A DNA stretch of 64,000 bases from Dactylis glomerata (GCA_007115705.1 QXEO01000236.1:1551392-1615391); one strand, 5' to 3'; shown: positions 34,354 through 46,839, numbered from the stretch's first letter. Numbers and translations: made by a program. The notes: a model not told the origin generated them from the letters alone.

Positions 34354-35390
34354 CTACGGGTAGAACTTTCGCAGATGAGCTATGTTACACGGGTTCCCCA
34401 CCGGCACACCTTCCGCGGTTTCCAGCCGCGCCGAACCTGGCCTGGCGATGTGCGTCACCTTGAAGGGGCCTTCCCACATTGGAGACAGCCTGTGCAGGCC
34501 CTCGCGAGAGAGTATCCTCCTCAACACCAAGTCGCCGACCTCCAGAGTTCTTGCTCGGACATGGCGGCTATGGTAGCGGCATAGTCCTTGCTGGTACGTC
34601 GCGGCGCGAAGGGCTGCTTGGCACCGGGCTTCTTCAAGCTGGAGGAGGCGGTCCTTGATGAGGTCCTCTTGGTGAATCTCATTGAAGGCGAGCACTCTTG
34701 GCGACCCAAACTTGACGTCGGTGGGAAGGACAGCCTCCGCCCCATAGACCAGGAAGAAAGGAGTCTCCCCGGTGGGCTTGGTGGCGGTAGTCCGGATGGA
34801 CCACAGGATGGATTGGAGGTTGTCTAACCATTTTTTGTCGCAGGCTTCAAGCTTGGCGTTGAAGCTTCTTGTCTTGAGTCCCTTGAGGACCTCGGCGTTG
34901 GCACGCTCGGCTTGGCCATTGCTCCTGGGATAGGCAACTTAGGTGAAACAGATCTTGATGTTGGCCGATGCGCAGTACTCCCGAAACAGCCCGCTGGTTA
35001 ACTGGCTGCCGTTATCGGTGATGATGCGGTTAGGCACACCAAAGCGACAGACCAGCCCACGGATGAACTTGACTGCGGACCTGGCCGGAATGGTGCACAC
35101 CGGCTCCACCTCCACCCACTTGGTGAACTTGTCGATGGCGATGTAGAGGTAGCGGTAGCCCTCTTGCGCTCTGGGGAATGGACCGAGGATGTCCAGCCCC
35201 CAAACGGCAAAGGGCCAAGTGAGTGGGATGGTTTGCAGATCCTGCACCGGCTGATGAATCTGCTTGGCATGGAATTGGCACGCCTCACACCTCTTGACCA
35301 TCTCCGCCGCGTCCCAGAGCGCTGAAGGCCAGTAGAAGCCGCTTCAATATGCCTTTGCAGCGAGAGTTGAAGCAGAAGCATGATGCCCAC
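34354..35390 (-). pseudogene. Integrase of element C, interrupted
   Basis: The integrase would insert the cDNA. The upstream part (34939-35301) reads CEACQFHAKQ (the CxxC end of the zinc-binding domain), then GLDILGPFP with the first catalytic Asp and IITDNGSQLTS with the second. A TAA at 34937-34939 stops it. The same frame stays open afterwards and carries the Glu of the DDE triad in an NGQAER context, then the C-terminal domain (LEVGDLVLRR, MWEGPFKV) to the stop at 34354. All three catalytic residues are therefore present, separated by one nonsense codon, probably CAA to TAA. The His-bearing part of the zinc finger is disturbed near 35302-35390. No chromodomain is seen, as expected for Tat. 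Confidence 0.85.
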
Positions 35391-36951
35391 ATTCGCCAGC
35401 GCGAATGTACCTGAGAAGCTCTTGGCCTTGGTGAGTAGATATGCACTTCAGAGCGACGCCGGTACAAGTCACCATCCTTGATGCAGTATCCCGAAGCTTG
35501 GCGCACTATCCTTTCGGCCTCTGATTCATCCTCAGGAAGCCTGCTGCTGACGAGGAAGGCCTTGATTTTGAGGATCCAATCCACTCCCTCCTGCCGTGCC
35601 AATGCCAGAAGGACGCGGTCACCCGAAGGAGGCCCGTAGTCCGGAGCCCCTTGCTCCGGCGGCGGTGGCAGGGCAGGCGGAGGGTCTGATCCAGACGATG
35701 ATGGAGAAGCAGACGGCTTGAAGAGATGCGCCTCAAAGACGCCGGCAGGTTGTGCCAGGCGATAAGAGGCGCGCTTGGCGATCTCATCCGCTTCCACATT
35801 TTCTCCTCTTGGGATGTGCTTCAGCTCCAAGCCTTGGAAGCGTTTTTCCATCTTTCGATGCTCCTCAAGATAAGCTGCCATGTGCTCATCCTTTGGAGTG
35901 TAGCTCTTGTTCGAGAAGTTCACAACCAGCTGTGAATCTCCCTTGATGACGAGGCACTTGATGCCCAAAGCATTCGCTGCCCTTAGGCCAGCGAGTAGTC
36001 CTTCATATTCCGCGATGTTGTTGGAGACCTTGTGCTCTGGTTTAAAGCAGAGCTGGACAGCATAGAAGAGCTTGTCCCCAGAGGGAAAGGTAAGGACATC
36101 GCCAGCCCCCATGCCGGGGAGGTTGAAGGCGCCATCGAAGTGCATGACCCAGAGGCCCAGGGCCTCTTCTCCTAGAAGCATTGACTCCTCCTCTGGAGGC
36201 TCATTGGCGAATGGATCAGTCCATTCGGCGATGAACTCAGCCAAAGCTTTGCTTTTGATCACCTTGGTGGTTTTGAAGGAGATCTCGAAGGGCTGAAGCT
36301 CCACGGCCCATTCTGCCACTCGTCCGGTGACATTTAGGTTGCGTAGAATGGTCTCCAGGGGACGATCAGTGACCACCTTAATCGGGTGACCCTGGAAGTA
36401 GTGACGTAGTTTCCTTGAAGCAATGAGCAAGGTGTAGAGCAGCTTTTGCTGCATGGTGTAGCGCTCCCGCGTAGCACCGTGCTGACGAAGTACACGGGCT
36501 TCTGCACCTTGGCGGTGTCCTCAGGAGTCTTCTCCTCTTGGAGTTCAGGAGCATCGCTCTGAGAGAGCGGCTCGGTCGATGAAGTTGCAGCGGGCGGCTC
36601 CTCTTGAGGGATAGAAGGAATAGCTACCTCTACCTCGCGAGGAGCCCCCAGGCAGGGAGGATCAATTTCCTCTTTGGTGATTACCTTGGCGTCTCGTTCC
36701 GCGATGAGGACAGCGCTTGCAGTTCTCGAGGTTGCCGCGATGTAGAGCAGCAAGGGGTCGCGGAATGTTGGGGCAACCATTATCGGTGGGCTCATGAGAT
36801 ACCTCTTCAGCTCGGCGAAGGTTTTGTTGGCTTCCGGAGTCCACTCGAACTTCCCAGTGCACTTCATGAGCTTAAAGAAGGGCAAGGCCTTCTCCCCACT
36901 CCTTGCGATGAAGCGCCCTAAGGCTGCCATGCATCCCGCGAGGCATTGCAT
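35285..36951 (-). pseudogene. RNase H and second (archaeal-type) RNase H of element C
   Basis: 36334-36951 holds the RT connection and the start of the first RNase H (FEWTPEANKTFAELKRYL). A frameshift near 36450 moves to the frame of 35285-36454. That frame finishes the first RNase H (KVVTDRPLETILRN) and then carries a second complete RNase H: HFDGAF, NNIAEYEGLL, IKGDSQLV and EADEIAK supply the D-E-D-D residues. A Pro-rich linker and the integrase N-terminal zone follow. A second RNase H is the hallmark of the Tat lineage. The enzyme pair would degrade the RNA strand during reverse transcription. Confidence 0.85.
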
Positions 36952-37726
36952 TCTTGAGATTGCGCGGAGGACGCATTTCTTCGATGGCCTTGACTTTGTC
37001 AGGGTTCGCCTCTATCCCGCGATGAGACACGAGGAACCCCAACAACTTTCCCGATGGTACGCCGAAGGCACACTTGGCGGGGTTGAGCTTGATATTAACC
37101 TTTCTCAGGTTGGCAAAGGTTTCCTCTAGATCCTCGATGAAGGTGTGACTCTCGCGAGTCTTGATGACGATGTCATCGACGTAGGCTTCCGCATTTCTTC
37201 CCATCTGAGCCCCCGGGGCCTTACGCATGAGCCTTTGGAAGGTGGCTCCTGCATTCTTCAGGCCGAAGGGCATGCAGACGTAGCAGTACACACCACAGGA
37301 CGTGATGAAGGCAGTCTTCTCTTTGTCCTCCCTTGCCATCTTGATCTGATGATAGCCAGAGAAGGCATCCAAGAAGCAAAGGAGGTCATAGCCGGCGGTG
37401 GAGTCGACGATTTGATCTATCCTCGGGAGTGGATAAGGATCCTTGGGACAGGCTTTGTTGAGACTTGTGAAATCCACGCAGAGGCGTCCACTGCCATTAG
37501 CCTTTGGGACAACCACCGGATTGGCAATCCAGGTGGGGTGGGCTACCTCGCGTATTAGCTTGGCCTTCTTCAGCTTCTCTATTTCTTGGACAATGAAGTC
37601 TTGCTTCTCTTGCGCTTGTTTCCTGGTCTTCTGCTTCATGGGGTGTGCCTGAGGGCACACGGCTAAGTGGTGCTCAATCACCTCCCTGGGAACGCCGGGC
37701 ATATCCGACGGAGTCCATGCGAACAT
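36872..37726 (-). pseudogene. Reverse transcriptase of element C
   Basis: An open 284-codon piece covers most of the RT domain. The fingers read GRLCVDFTSLNKACPKDPYP, the first catalytic Asp is in FLDAFSGYHQ (residue 120 of this piece), and AYVDDIVIK holds the YVDD box (182-185). The connection CAFGVPSGKLLGFLVS follows. Catalytic residues are intact, but the frame shifts out before the thumb ends (near 36880), so no complete enzyme could be made. Confidence 0.9.
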
Positions 37727-37765
37727 GTCAGAGTTTGCCCGCAGGAAGGTGACGAGCGCGCTTTC

Positions 37766-38633
37766 CTATTTGGGAGAAAGCCCTGCCCCGATGGTGACGA
37801 AGTTTTCACAGCCCCCAACCTGGAGCGGGACCTTCTTTGTTGCAGAGCGCTCTTGGGTGAACTGGGGCCTCCTCCCCGAGGGTACCGCAGCTTCCCCAAT
37901 GCTCATGTCCAGCATCGGATGGACCAGGTCCTCGCTTGGAGTAGGTGATGCAGAGGTGGCAAACTTCTTCCCTATCGAGCCCAACTGGTGGGGTTCAAGA
38001 GAGGCCTTCTTCGCAGCAGCCCGCTCTTGAGATATGAGCCGCTTCTTCCTCGTGAGGTCACCGGAGTGTTCCAGTAGATCTTCATCGGCTGGGAACATGG
38101 CGACGGCCTCACGGTAGACATGCTCCACAGACCGGAGAGCGTCCTTTTCGTTACAGCGCACGGTGATTGTGCCGTTGGCGCCCGGAATCTTGAGGACGTT
38201 GAAGCCATGATGCGTTGCTACTATGAACCTTGCCAGGGCTGGATAGCCGAGGATGGCATTGTATGGCAGCGCGATGTAGGCGACGTCGAAGTCGAGGCTT
38301 TCTGTCCTGTAGTTGTCCCGGGTGCCGAAGGTGATGGGCAGGCATACCTGCCCAATTGGTGTTGTAGAAGAACGGTCGGGTTGGCATGAGCCAATGGTAC
38401 AGCACCTGCATCTTCTCGAAGACCTCGACTGAGATGATGTTGAAGCCCGCCTCTCCGTCGATGAGAGTACGATTGATGGCGATGTTATTGATGGTAGGCG
38501 TGCACAAGAGGGGAATTGTGCCAACGCCCTTGGTGGAGGTCGGATGATCCTCCTCGTCGAAGCCGATCTTGCTGGTTGACCACTTCATCAAGCGGTTGCC
38601 AGCATTGGGCTGTGCCGCCGCGATCTCTCGCAA
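37766..38633 (-). pseudogene. Protease region of element C
   Basis: Two overlapping frames (38151-38633 and 37766-38524) together cover an aspartic protease. The first has INRTLIDGEAGFNIIS, where IDG is the active-site position (a typical Tat protease reads IDGGSG or similar). The second continues with FDVAYIALPYNAILGYPAL, containing the ILG flap-side motif. A frameshift joins them near 38330-38400. A poorly conserved spacer leads to RT. Called from motif order; low sequence conservation is normal here. Confidence 0.7.
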
Positions 38634-38742
38634 CAGCTGCTTGAAGTGACGATTAGATAAAGGAGCTTGAGCTCCACTTAGGAGGCAAGTGGTGAAGCCT
38701 CGCGGCTCTTGATAGCCCCCTGGTTCTCTTCACGATGATCAT

Positions 38743-40263
38743 TCACTGGTGGAGGCAGCGGCAGCGGCTCGGGATCTGCACGAGATAGACCATCGCGGCG
38801 GCGACCCTTGTCACGGTCGTCGTCGCGGCGATCGCCCCGGGATCCACCCTTGCCGTGGCTACGGCTACTCCCACGGCGCTTGGTGACACCATTTTCTTCA
38901 TGAAACTTTCGGACAATCCAACAATCGTCGGTATTGTGGGTGTCCTTTTTGTGGAGGATGCAGTAGCGGCGACGTCAACCTTTATCGCGCTCGGAGCGGT
39001 CCCCGCGCGCTGCTTATGCTCGGGCTCCGCTGCGAGGACATCAGCCTCCTTGCGCTTGGGGTCCTTGGACTTCGGCTTTGGGAGAAGCACCTCCGGCAGG
39101 TTGTGCATGAAGAGCCTCCCCTCCTCAGCCCTGGCGCAGTGGTCGGCGATCTTGAAGAGCCTGACGACGGAAGTCAGCTCATCATTCACGGACAGCTTCT
39201 CCCTCATCTTGATGTCGGAGACGCCCGTGGAGAACGCGGAGATGACCTCCTCATTGGAGATCCTAGGAATCTTGTTCCTCATCTGGCTGAAGCGCTAGAT
39301 GTATTGACGAAGCGTCTCGCCCTTGTACTGACGCACTGCCTTAAGATCATTCTTGGTGGTGGGGCACTCGTAAGTGGGCATGAAGTTAGCGATGAACTGA
39401 CGGCACAAGTCCTTCCATGAGGCCATGGATTTGTGAGGAAGATTCATGAGCCAAGTTCGCGGAGCGTCTTTGAGGGCCATGGGGAACCAATTGGCCATCG
39501 CACGCTGATCTCCACGCGTGGCCTGGACAGCGACGACGTAGAGCTGGAGGAATTCGATGGGGTTTGTGGTCCCGTCGTAATGCGCGCCGATGTCCGGCTT
39601 GAACTTGTCAGGCCAGACCACATAGCGTTGCTGGCGAGTGAGAGCAAGGCACCCGGGGTTGTAGATAGGGTCCCCGGGGGTCTTGACGTTCTTGCCAGCT
39701 TCGACGATGTCGTCAATGGCGCGGTCATGATTTTCGCGGCGGCGCTCAAGAGAGACGCGTGTGTCTTCCAGAGCGCGTTGGCCGATTTGGCAGCTGGGCT
39801 CCCCACGCGGCGAAGATGCGGCGCGGGATGCTACCTTCTTGGCCTTGGCGGCCTTCCCATCTCCAGCGCCCGGGGCGCGATGCCCCGCTGCCGGATCTGG
39901 TTCCCCCATGCCCTGGGCTCCTTCCTGGGCCGGGTCTTCGTTGGCGATGGCGACGAGCTCGGCGATTCGAGCGCGTCACACCTCATGCCCGTCATCAGTG
40001 GGCTGATAGCGTAGCAGCTCCTGCGCCATGGCGAGAGCCTGCGTAGGAGACAACTGACTCGCAGAACGAGCGCGAGAAGTGGCGGTGGCGGTGAAGGAGA
40101 GCGAAGGCTCTGTACGCCCGGACGGGAGGTAGTAGGACTCCAGATCTTCCTCCTCGGCCGAGGCTTCACAACGACGGAAGATGGGCTCGGTTTGCCCCCG
40201 AACAGCGTTATGGCGGCGAAGACGCTCGAGCCTTGCGTTGGCGTCGGCCATGTCGAAGCACAT
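38743..40263 (-). pseudogene. Gag of element C, in three pieces
   Basis: The ATG at 40263 is only 24 bases from the PBS and directly follows TTTTCTTCTAG. Piece 1 (39976-40263) is an Arg/Ser/Glu-rich N terminus. Piece 2 (39295-39909) carries the Gag core (NPIEFLQLYVVAVQATRGD, APRTWLMNLP, SWKDLCRQFIANF). Piece 3 (38743-39282) continues (ISAFSTGV, DHCARAEEGR) and ends in a Ser/Thr/Ala-rich zone, with no intact zinc knuckle visible. A frameshift separates pieces 1 and 2; the stop between pieces 2 and 3 (near 39295) follows GETLRQYI, with the next piece in register. Confidence 0.8.
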
Positions 40264-40287
40264 CTAGAAGAAAACACACCACAGCCT

Positions 40288-40303
40288 CCTACCTGGCGCG
40301 CCA
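40288..40303 (-). promoter_or_regulatory. Element C primer-binding site
   Basis: The minus strand reads TGGCGCGCCAGGTAGG, two bases inside the 5' LTR edge. The pattern is a tRNA 3'-end complement (TGG start); I do not assign the tRNA with confidence. Confidence 0.75.
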
Positions 40304-40305
40304 AA

Positions 40306-40796
40306 TGTCGATGGATTTCGTGTCGCAAGAACATGGGGTACCACACGACGGACCCAAAGATTCGAACGTAGGGGGCTGAACGTGGGAGATCTTGGATCAC
40401 AACGAAACACGATGACGGAAGCCTCGAGTCGTCGAACGCACAACGCACTGCAGAGAGAGACGCCGAGCTTTACCCAGGTTCAGGGCCCTCGTGGTGAGGT
40501 AAAACCCCTACTTCCTGCCTTCTTGTATTACGACGCGATACCTCGCGAGGAGTACAAGGTCTTGGTTACAGAGCTCTAACTGGCCGGAGGTAGAAGAACC
40601 AACTTAGCCTAGCTAGGAACCCGGAGATGAAGATTCGATCCCCTCTAAGGGGTGGCCTCCCTTCCTTTTATAGTGCCAAGGTCCTCCTTCCCCTTATCAT
40701 CTTGGGGAAGGGGTTGCCACACACGGCCAAGGAGGGAGGACAGCTGTAGACTTGATTCTTTCGTGGACGTAGTCTTCGTAGAGTAGTGGCGCCGGT
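40306..40796 (-). repeat. Element C 5' LTR, inner part
   Basis: Matches 31148-31638 of the 3' LTR at about 96%. Interrupted after CCGGT (40792-40796) by element D. TATA box TATAAAA at 40667-40673 (minus). Confidence 0.92.
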
Positions 40797-42011
40797 TGTG
40801 ACAGCCCCGAATTTATCACCAAATTCGAAGTGCCCGTTATGCATTCCGCCACAATCCCAGAATCATTGTTGTGATACACATAACGTAGTTGGTAACCAGT
40901 TCCATAGACATTACAATATGATGGTTCAAATACAATGGTCATAGTGACCAAGTTCATATTACAACACAGTATAGCAGCGGAAATAACGTCTTCGGGTCCA
41001 TGCCTTCACCCTACAGGCAATGGCGACTCAGTAGAAGATCTTAGTTCTGATACTCTTCTTCATAACCTTCCTCCGGATACTCTTCCCCATAGTCTGGCCA
41101 AGTTGATAGCCAGGGACATAGCCATGAGTACATTGGATGCACTCGCAAACCATCTTATAAATTAAATGATGAAGTAGGTATGCAAGGTTTATATGGTGGA
41201 CTAAGCACTAAGTTTAGTTTCAAAAGCTAGTTTTGTTTCCCAAGAATGTTCATTGGTAGAAAAGAAGTTTAGTTCTCTAAGTTCAATCTAAAAGGAACTT
41301 CAAGTGTGTCAATATTAATGTCAAGTCAAGTCTACGAGCGTGGCTACAGGGTCCAGACGGACGGCGACAGTGAAGCTCACAGTAAAGTCGATTTTCTCGA
41401 TTTTTTTCTGCCAGGTGTTCGACATAATGCCCGCAAGAAATTCAAATTTGAATTTTTTAAAATGGCCACTGTGGTTCGTCAACATATTGGCCAAGGGTTC
41501 TAGAACTATTTTTGTTCTGAAGAAATTGGATGTTTTGCAGAAATCTTATTTCAAATTTGAAGTTTGGTCACTGATTCAGATTCTAACTTTGGCTGATGTT
41601 TGAGTTGAGTTACACTTTGAATTTTGGTTTGAGACTTCTTGGTTGAGTTAGTAGGCAACTTGGTCAAGCTCAACCAACTGACCACACCTATGCTTGAGTT
41701 ACAGATTTCTTATTTTAAGGGTCCAAAGTAGGGTAGTCAATAAGATTTCCTAGATCAACTTATTCTTCTCTTTTTCTTTCTTTCCTTTGTTTCTGGTTTC
41801 TTTGGCTCTTATAATCCTTCTCTAATGCTTCTGTTGGTGAGGTTAGAATTAACTAACTATTTCACAACAAATAATAACACACATGAAATCATAAAAGACA
41901 TATAATGGAAAATACATGCATACATGCAATAATAGATAAAAGTTTTATCTTGGTCCAAAAATTGGCACATTAATTAATAGGAAGTGGATTACAAATTTCT
42001 GAGTTGTTACA
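40797..42011 (-). repeat. Element D 3' LTR with 2365-bp deletion
   Basis: 1215 bp against 3580 bp for the 5' LTR. The two align until GTC at 41330-41332, then jump from 48373 to 50739 of the 5' LTR. 1215 plus 2365 equals 3580 exactly. The deleted part includes the TATA box. A GTC repeat at both breakpoints points to microhomology-mediated loss. Confidence 0.93.
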
Positions 42012-42049
42012 ATCTTCCCCCCTTAAAAAGAATCTCGTCCCCGAGATTC
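42012..42049 (-). promoter_or_regulatory. Element D PPT and adjoining hairpin
   Basis: The minus strand reads CTTTTTAAGGGGGGAAGAT next to the LTR (PPT, 42012-42030). Immediately upstream is a perfect 8-bp inverted repeat with a 4-base loop, GAATCTCG-TCCC-CGAGATTC on plus (42030-42049). The pol stop codon lies only 5 bases further (42055-42057). E has the same arrangement. Confidence 0.8.
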
Positions 42050-42054
42050 ACTCA

Positions 42055-45000
42055 TTAAGAACTGAAAAGATTGGGAAACTCTTTCTGAAGGTAATCTTCT
42101 CGTTCCCAAGTGGCTTCATCTTTGGTGTGATTACTCCACTGAACTTTCAGAAACTTGATGCTTCGGGTTCGAGTGGTTCGATAAGCTTCCTCGAGGATAC
42201 GAGTAGGCATTTCCCGATAGGTCAAATCCTTGTTGATGTCCACCGAACGGTGATCAATATTCTTGAAGATTTCTGGCTTCTCCGGAACTTCAAGACATTT
42301 CCGAAGTAAAGACACGTGAAAGACATCCTGCACTTCAGACAATTCAGGGGGCATTTCCAACTGATAAGACACTTCTCCTTTGCGGCTTAGTACCTTGAAG
42401 GGTCCAACATACCTTAGTGCAAGCTTTCCTTTTACTTGGAATCTTTGCATTCCCTTGAGAGGTGATACTCTAAGATAAACAAAATCTCCAATCTGAAAGG
42501 TCAGTTCTCTACGTCTCTTGTCGGCATAACTCTTCTGTCTGGACTGGGCTGCCTCGAGGTACTCATGAATCATGCGAACCTTCTCTTCAGCCTCTTGCAG
42601 AATGTCCGGTCCAAATATCTGACTGTCTCCTGTTTTAGACCAATCCAAAGGGGTACGACACTTTCTTCCATATAAAGCTTCAAAGGGGGCCATTTGCAGA
42701 CTGGCTTGATAACTGTTGTTGTAGGAAAACTCCGCGAAAGGCAGACAATCTTCCCACTTAGCTCCATAGGCTAGAACATAGGCTCTCAACATATCTTCAA
42801 GTATCTGATTTACTCTTTCGGTCTGTCCATCAGTCTGAGGGTGGTAAGCTGTGCTAAAGGCTAATTTGGTTCCCAAGGCTTGATGCAAACTTTTCCAAAA
42901 TCTCGAGGTGAATTGGGTTCCTCAATCAGAAACTATGGTTTTAGGAACTCCATGCAAACTAACAATTCTGTATAGGTATAGATCAGCCAGCTGTCCTGAG
43001 GTATAAGTGGTCTTGACAGGAATAAAGTGGGCCACTTTGGTCAGTCTATCCACAATGACCCAGATAGAGTCATTTCCACGGCTGGACCTTGGAAATCCAG
43101 TGATGAAATCCATTCCAACAGATTCCCACTTCCATTCCGGAACTTGCAAAGGTTGTAGCAATCCTGCAAGACGTTGATGTTCAGCCTTGACTCTTTGACA
43201 AATATCACACTTAGATATGAACGATGCAATCTCCCGCTTCATTCCATGCCACCAAAATTGTTCCTTTAAATCTTGGTACATCTTAGTTCCACCGGGATGG
43301 ATGGAGTAAGGTATCTCATGGGCTTCCTTCATAATAACTTCCTTCAATTCTGAGTCCATAGGCACACAAATACGTCCTTTATACCAAAGAACTCCTTGAT
43401 CATCTTCTTCAAATCCTGGCACCTTGCCGGAACTAATTCTGCGCTTAATTCCGTCAATACTCTCATTTCCCTTCTGGGCTTCTTTGATTTGGCTCATCAA
43501 AGTGGGTTGAAACTCAAGGTTGGCTAAGAATCCTTGACTGACGAGTTCCAATCCAAATTTTTCAAACTCTTGATACAACATGGGTTGCTCCTATTTGATC
43601 ATCATATTCAAGATGCATGGCTTTCTACTTAATGCATCGGCCACTACATTGGCCTTACCGGGGTGATAATGGATTTCCATATCATAATCCTTGATCAACT
43701 CTATCCATCTTCTTTGCCTCATGTTCAACTCCTTCTGGGTAAAAATATATTTCAAACTCTTGTGGTCAGTGTAGATCTCACAACGGTTACCCATAAGATA
43801 ATGCCTCTAGGTCTTCAAAGCGAGAACTACGGCTGCTAACTCTAGATCATGGGTTGGATAATTTTCTTCATGAGGTCGAAGCTGCCGAGAGAGATAAGCT
43901 ATGACCTTGCCTTCTTGCATTAACACACAACCAAGTCCAAGTTTGGAGGCGTCGCAATAGACATCAAAGTTCTTGGTGATATCGGGCATGGTTAGGACGG
44001 GTGCGGTCACCAATCGCTTCTTGAGCTCTTGAAAACTTTCTTCACACTTAGGGGTCCATTCAAACTTCTTGTCCTTCTTCAACAATTGGGTCATGGGTCT
44101 GGCAATGCTTGAAAACCCTTCAACAAATTTGCGGTAATACCCCGCTAATCCGAGAAAACCTCTAACTTCAGTTTGAGTGGTAGGGGCTTCCCATTCCATG
44201 ACTGATTTGATCTTCTTTGGGTCTACTGATATTCCACCAGCTGATAACACATGGCCTAAGAATCCAACTTCCTTCAACCAAAACTCACATTTGCTAAACT
44301 TGGCATAAAGCTGGTGCTCTCTCAGAGTCTCTAAGATTAATCTCAGATGGGTTGCATGCTCTTCTTCGGACTTGGAGTAGATAAGAATGTCATCAATGAA
44401 GACAACAACAAACTTATCCAAAAACTCCATGAAAACCTTATTCATGAGGTTTATGAAATAAGCAGGGGCATTGGTTAATCCAAAGGACATTATGGTGTAC
44501 TCATACAATCCGTATCGGGTAGTGAAGGCTGTTTTGGGTATATCAGTTGCACGGATCTTCAGTTGATGGTATCCAGTTCTAAGGTCTATCTTTGAGAAGA
44601 CTCAAGCTCCGGTCAATTGGTCAAACAGATCATCTATCTTGGGAAGAGGGTACTTATTCTTGATGGTCACATCATTTAGCTTGCGGTAATCAGTGCACAG
44701 TCGGCTGGAACCGTCACTTTTATCCACAAACAAGACGGGTGATCTCCAAGCAGAAGAACTTGGCTGAATCAATCCTTTACTCAAAAGGTCATCCAATTGC
44801 TTCTTTAACTCCACTAGTTCAGCTGGGTTCATACGACAGGGTCGTTGGGCTATGGATCCAGTTCCGGGAATAAGCTCAATGATAAACTCAATATCCCGAT
44901 CCGGTGGCATTCCGGGTAGCTCATCGGGAAAAACTTCCGGGTATTCACAGACGATGGGGACTTGCTCCAGAGTTGGCCCTGAGATACGCTTATGACATCT

Positions 45001-46566
45001 GGGGATTTGGGTGGGTTTAACTGACACATGCTTTACTACAATTCCATGGCTACTCCTCATGGTGATGGTCTTTTTGGCACAATCTATAATTCCTTGATGT
45101 TGAGACATCCAATCCATACCTAGGACTACTTCCAATCCCTTGGATCCTAACACAATCAAACTGGCTAAGAATGATATCCCATGGATTTCTATGGGCACGG
45201 CCAAGCAGGTCCAACTAGCCTTTGTTATAGACCCAGGTATTTGCACAGACATGGTATTTTTCAGGGGTGTTGGTTGAAGTCCACTTTTATCAACGAATAA
45301 CTGAGTAACAAATGAGTGTGAAGCTCTGGAATCAAACAGAACTCTTGCAGGAACTGAATTAACAGGGAACATACCAAGCACAACGTGGGTTGCTTCCTGA
45401 GCTTCTTCAACATTCATGTGATTCAGACGGCCTCGAGGGTGAGGCTGGTTCCTTGGTGGATAATTCTTGCCATTTCCAACACGGCGCTGCTGCTGAGCAG
45501 GAGCAGTGGTCTTGGATGCATCATTCAGCCTCTTCGGGCATTCATTGGAGTAGTGCCCCTTGATTCCGCACTCATAACAGGTAACACCAGACTTGTCACC
45601 AGGCTTGGGCAGCACAGGGGCGCCATTTGGCCTAGGGGTATTGGTGTTGAAGTTGTTGCCACTAGGTCTTAAAGGTGCACGATTGAAGTTGTTGCCGGTC
45701 GGATGGTTAGGATAGTTGGGACGCGGAGCAGGTGCAGATGGCCTCATAGGTCTAGGGGCGAAACCCATAGGTGGATTTCCCCTTGGCTTCTGCGAGTTGC
45801 TTGAGTTGCCTTAATACATCATATGGCGCTTGCGGTTCTCTGCAGCTTCCTTGAGTTTGCCTTCCATCTGAATGGCAGAGTCAACCAATGACTCTAGGTC
45901 TGCAAAGGGAATGCTGACCAAGACACATTGCATCTCATCATAAAGTCCATCCAGAAACCTTTCTTGCTTCTTCTCAGTGGTGTTGGTGTCATCTGGGGCA
46001 TACCTAGACAAGGTAAGGAATTTGTCACGGTAGTCAACCACAGATAGGGAACCTTGCTTCAGATTCCTGAACTCATCTCTCATCCTTTTAACCAATCCCA
46101 AAGGGACATGGGCTTTGCTAAACTTGCTCTTGAAATCCTCCCAAGGCATCATATACCCTTGGGCTTGCATTGCACGGGTGCTATCCCACCAAGCTCTTGC
46201 GGCTCCCGCAAGATAGTGGGTGGTGTACAAGACCTTCTCACTTTCACCAACTTCAGCGACTGCCAAATTGTTCTCCATAGTGCGAAGCTAATCATCAGCA
46301 TCTAAGGGTTCTTCAGACTTAGTGAACATAGGTGGGTTGGTGTTTTGGAAACTCCTTAACTTGGATCGGTGATCACCATGGCCATTGTTTTCTCCTTCAC
46401 CATGGCCATTTCCATTGCCATTGTTGTGGTTCATTGCCATCTGGGTTAGTTGCTGAAGAGTGGCCAAGTTAGCTTGGCGCTCAGCTCGGGCTGCTTCCTG
46501 GTCTTCCATGATTAACCTTAGCAGTTCGACCATTTCCGGATTCGGAGGTGGGGGTGCTCGTGGCAT
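42055..46566 (-). pseudogene. Gag-pol of element D, six nonsense codons
   Basis: One uninterrupted register of the same span as E's. The ATG is at 46566 (MPRAPPPP), directly after TTATCTTCAG. Domains in order: Gag (ARAWWDST), CCHC knuckle CYECGIKGHYSNEC, protease, RT (FIDDILIYSK box), RNase H, integrase and a C-terminal chromodomain (YREMPTRILEE, then KVQWSNH). Stops lie at about 46279 (Trp codon), 45808 (Gln), 44599 (Arg), 43804 (Trp), 43588 (Glu) and 42919 (Arg), judged against E. Five of the six are C-to-T or G-to-A transitions. The protease active site reads DSR instead of DSG, a further loss. The original would be a 1.5-kilocodon polyprotein; none can be made now. Confidence 0.95.
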
Positions 46567-46839
46567 CTGAAGATAATGTGTGTAAGACAAGAGGGAAAAA
46601 CTAATTTGCTAAGATTTAATGTAACATGGATGATGCAATTTTTGTCTTACTAAGGCCTTAAGGGCCAAATTCATATTTCATTCAACAAGCATCAAACATA
46701 CCATACATACGAGTTCACACATTACAAATGGTTTACATCAAACCATTGCGACTCGTCTACTAGAGAGGGGAATACAACTCACACCTACACGAAGTGATTT
46801 TAAGTAAACTCATAACTAGATAACACTTGGATCTCCAAT
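46567..46839 (-). other. ORF0-gag spacer of D with a splice-acceptor-like end
   Basis: 273 bp. Its last 36 bases before the gag ATG are pyrimidine-rich (TTTTTCCCTCTTGTCTTACAC on the minus strand, then CTTCAG), which fits a plant 3' splice site ending exactly at the start codon. E has the same element at 59827-60101. A possible donor-like TAG/GTGTGAG lies near 46785. Confidence 0.5.
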
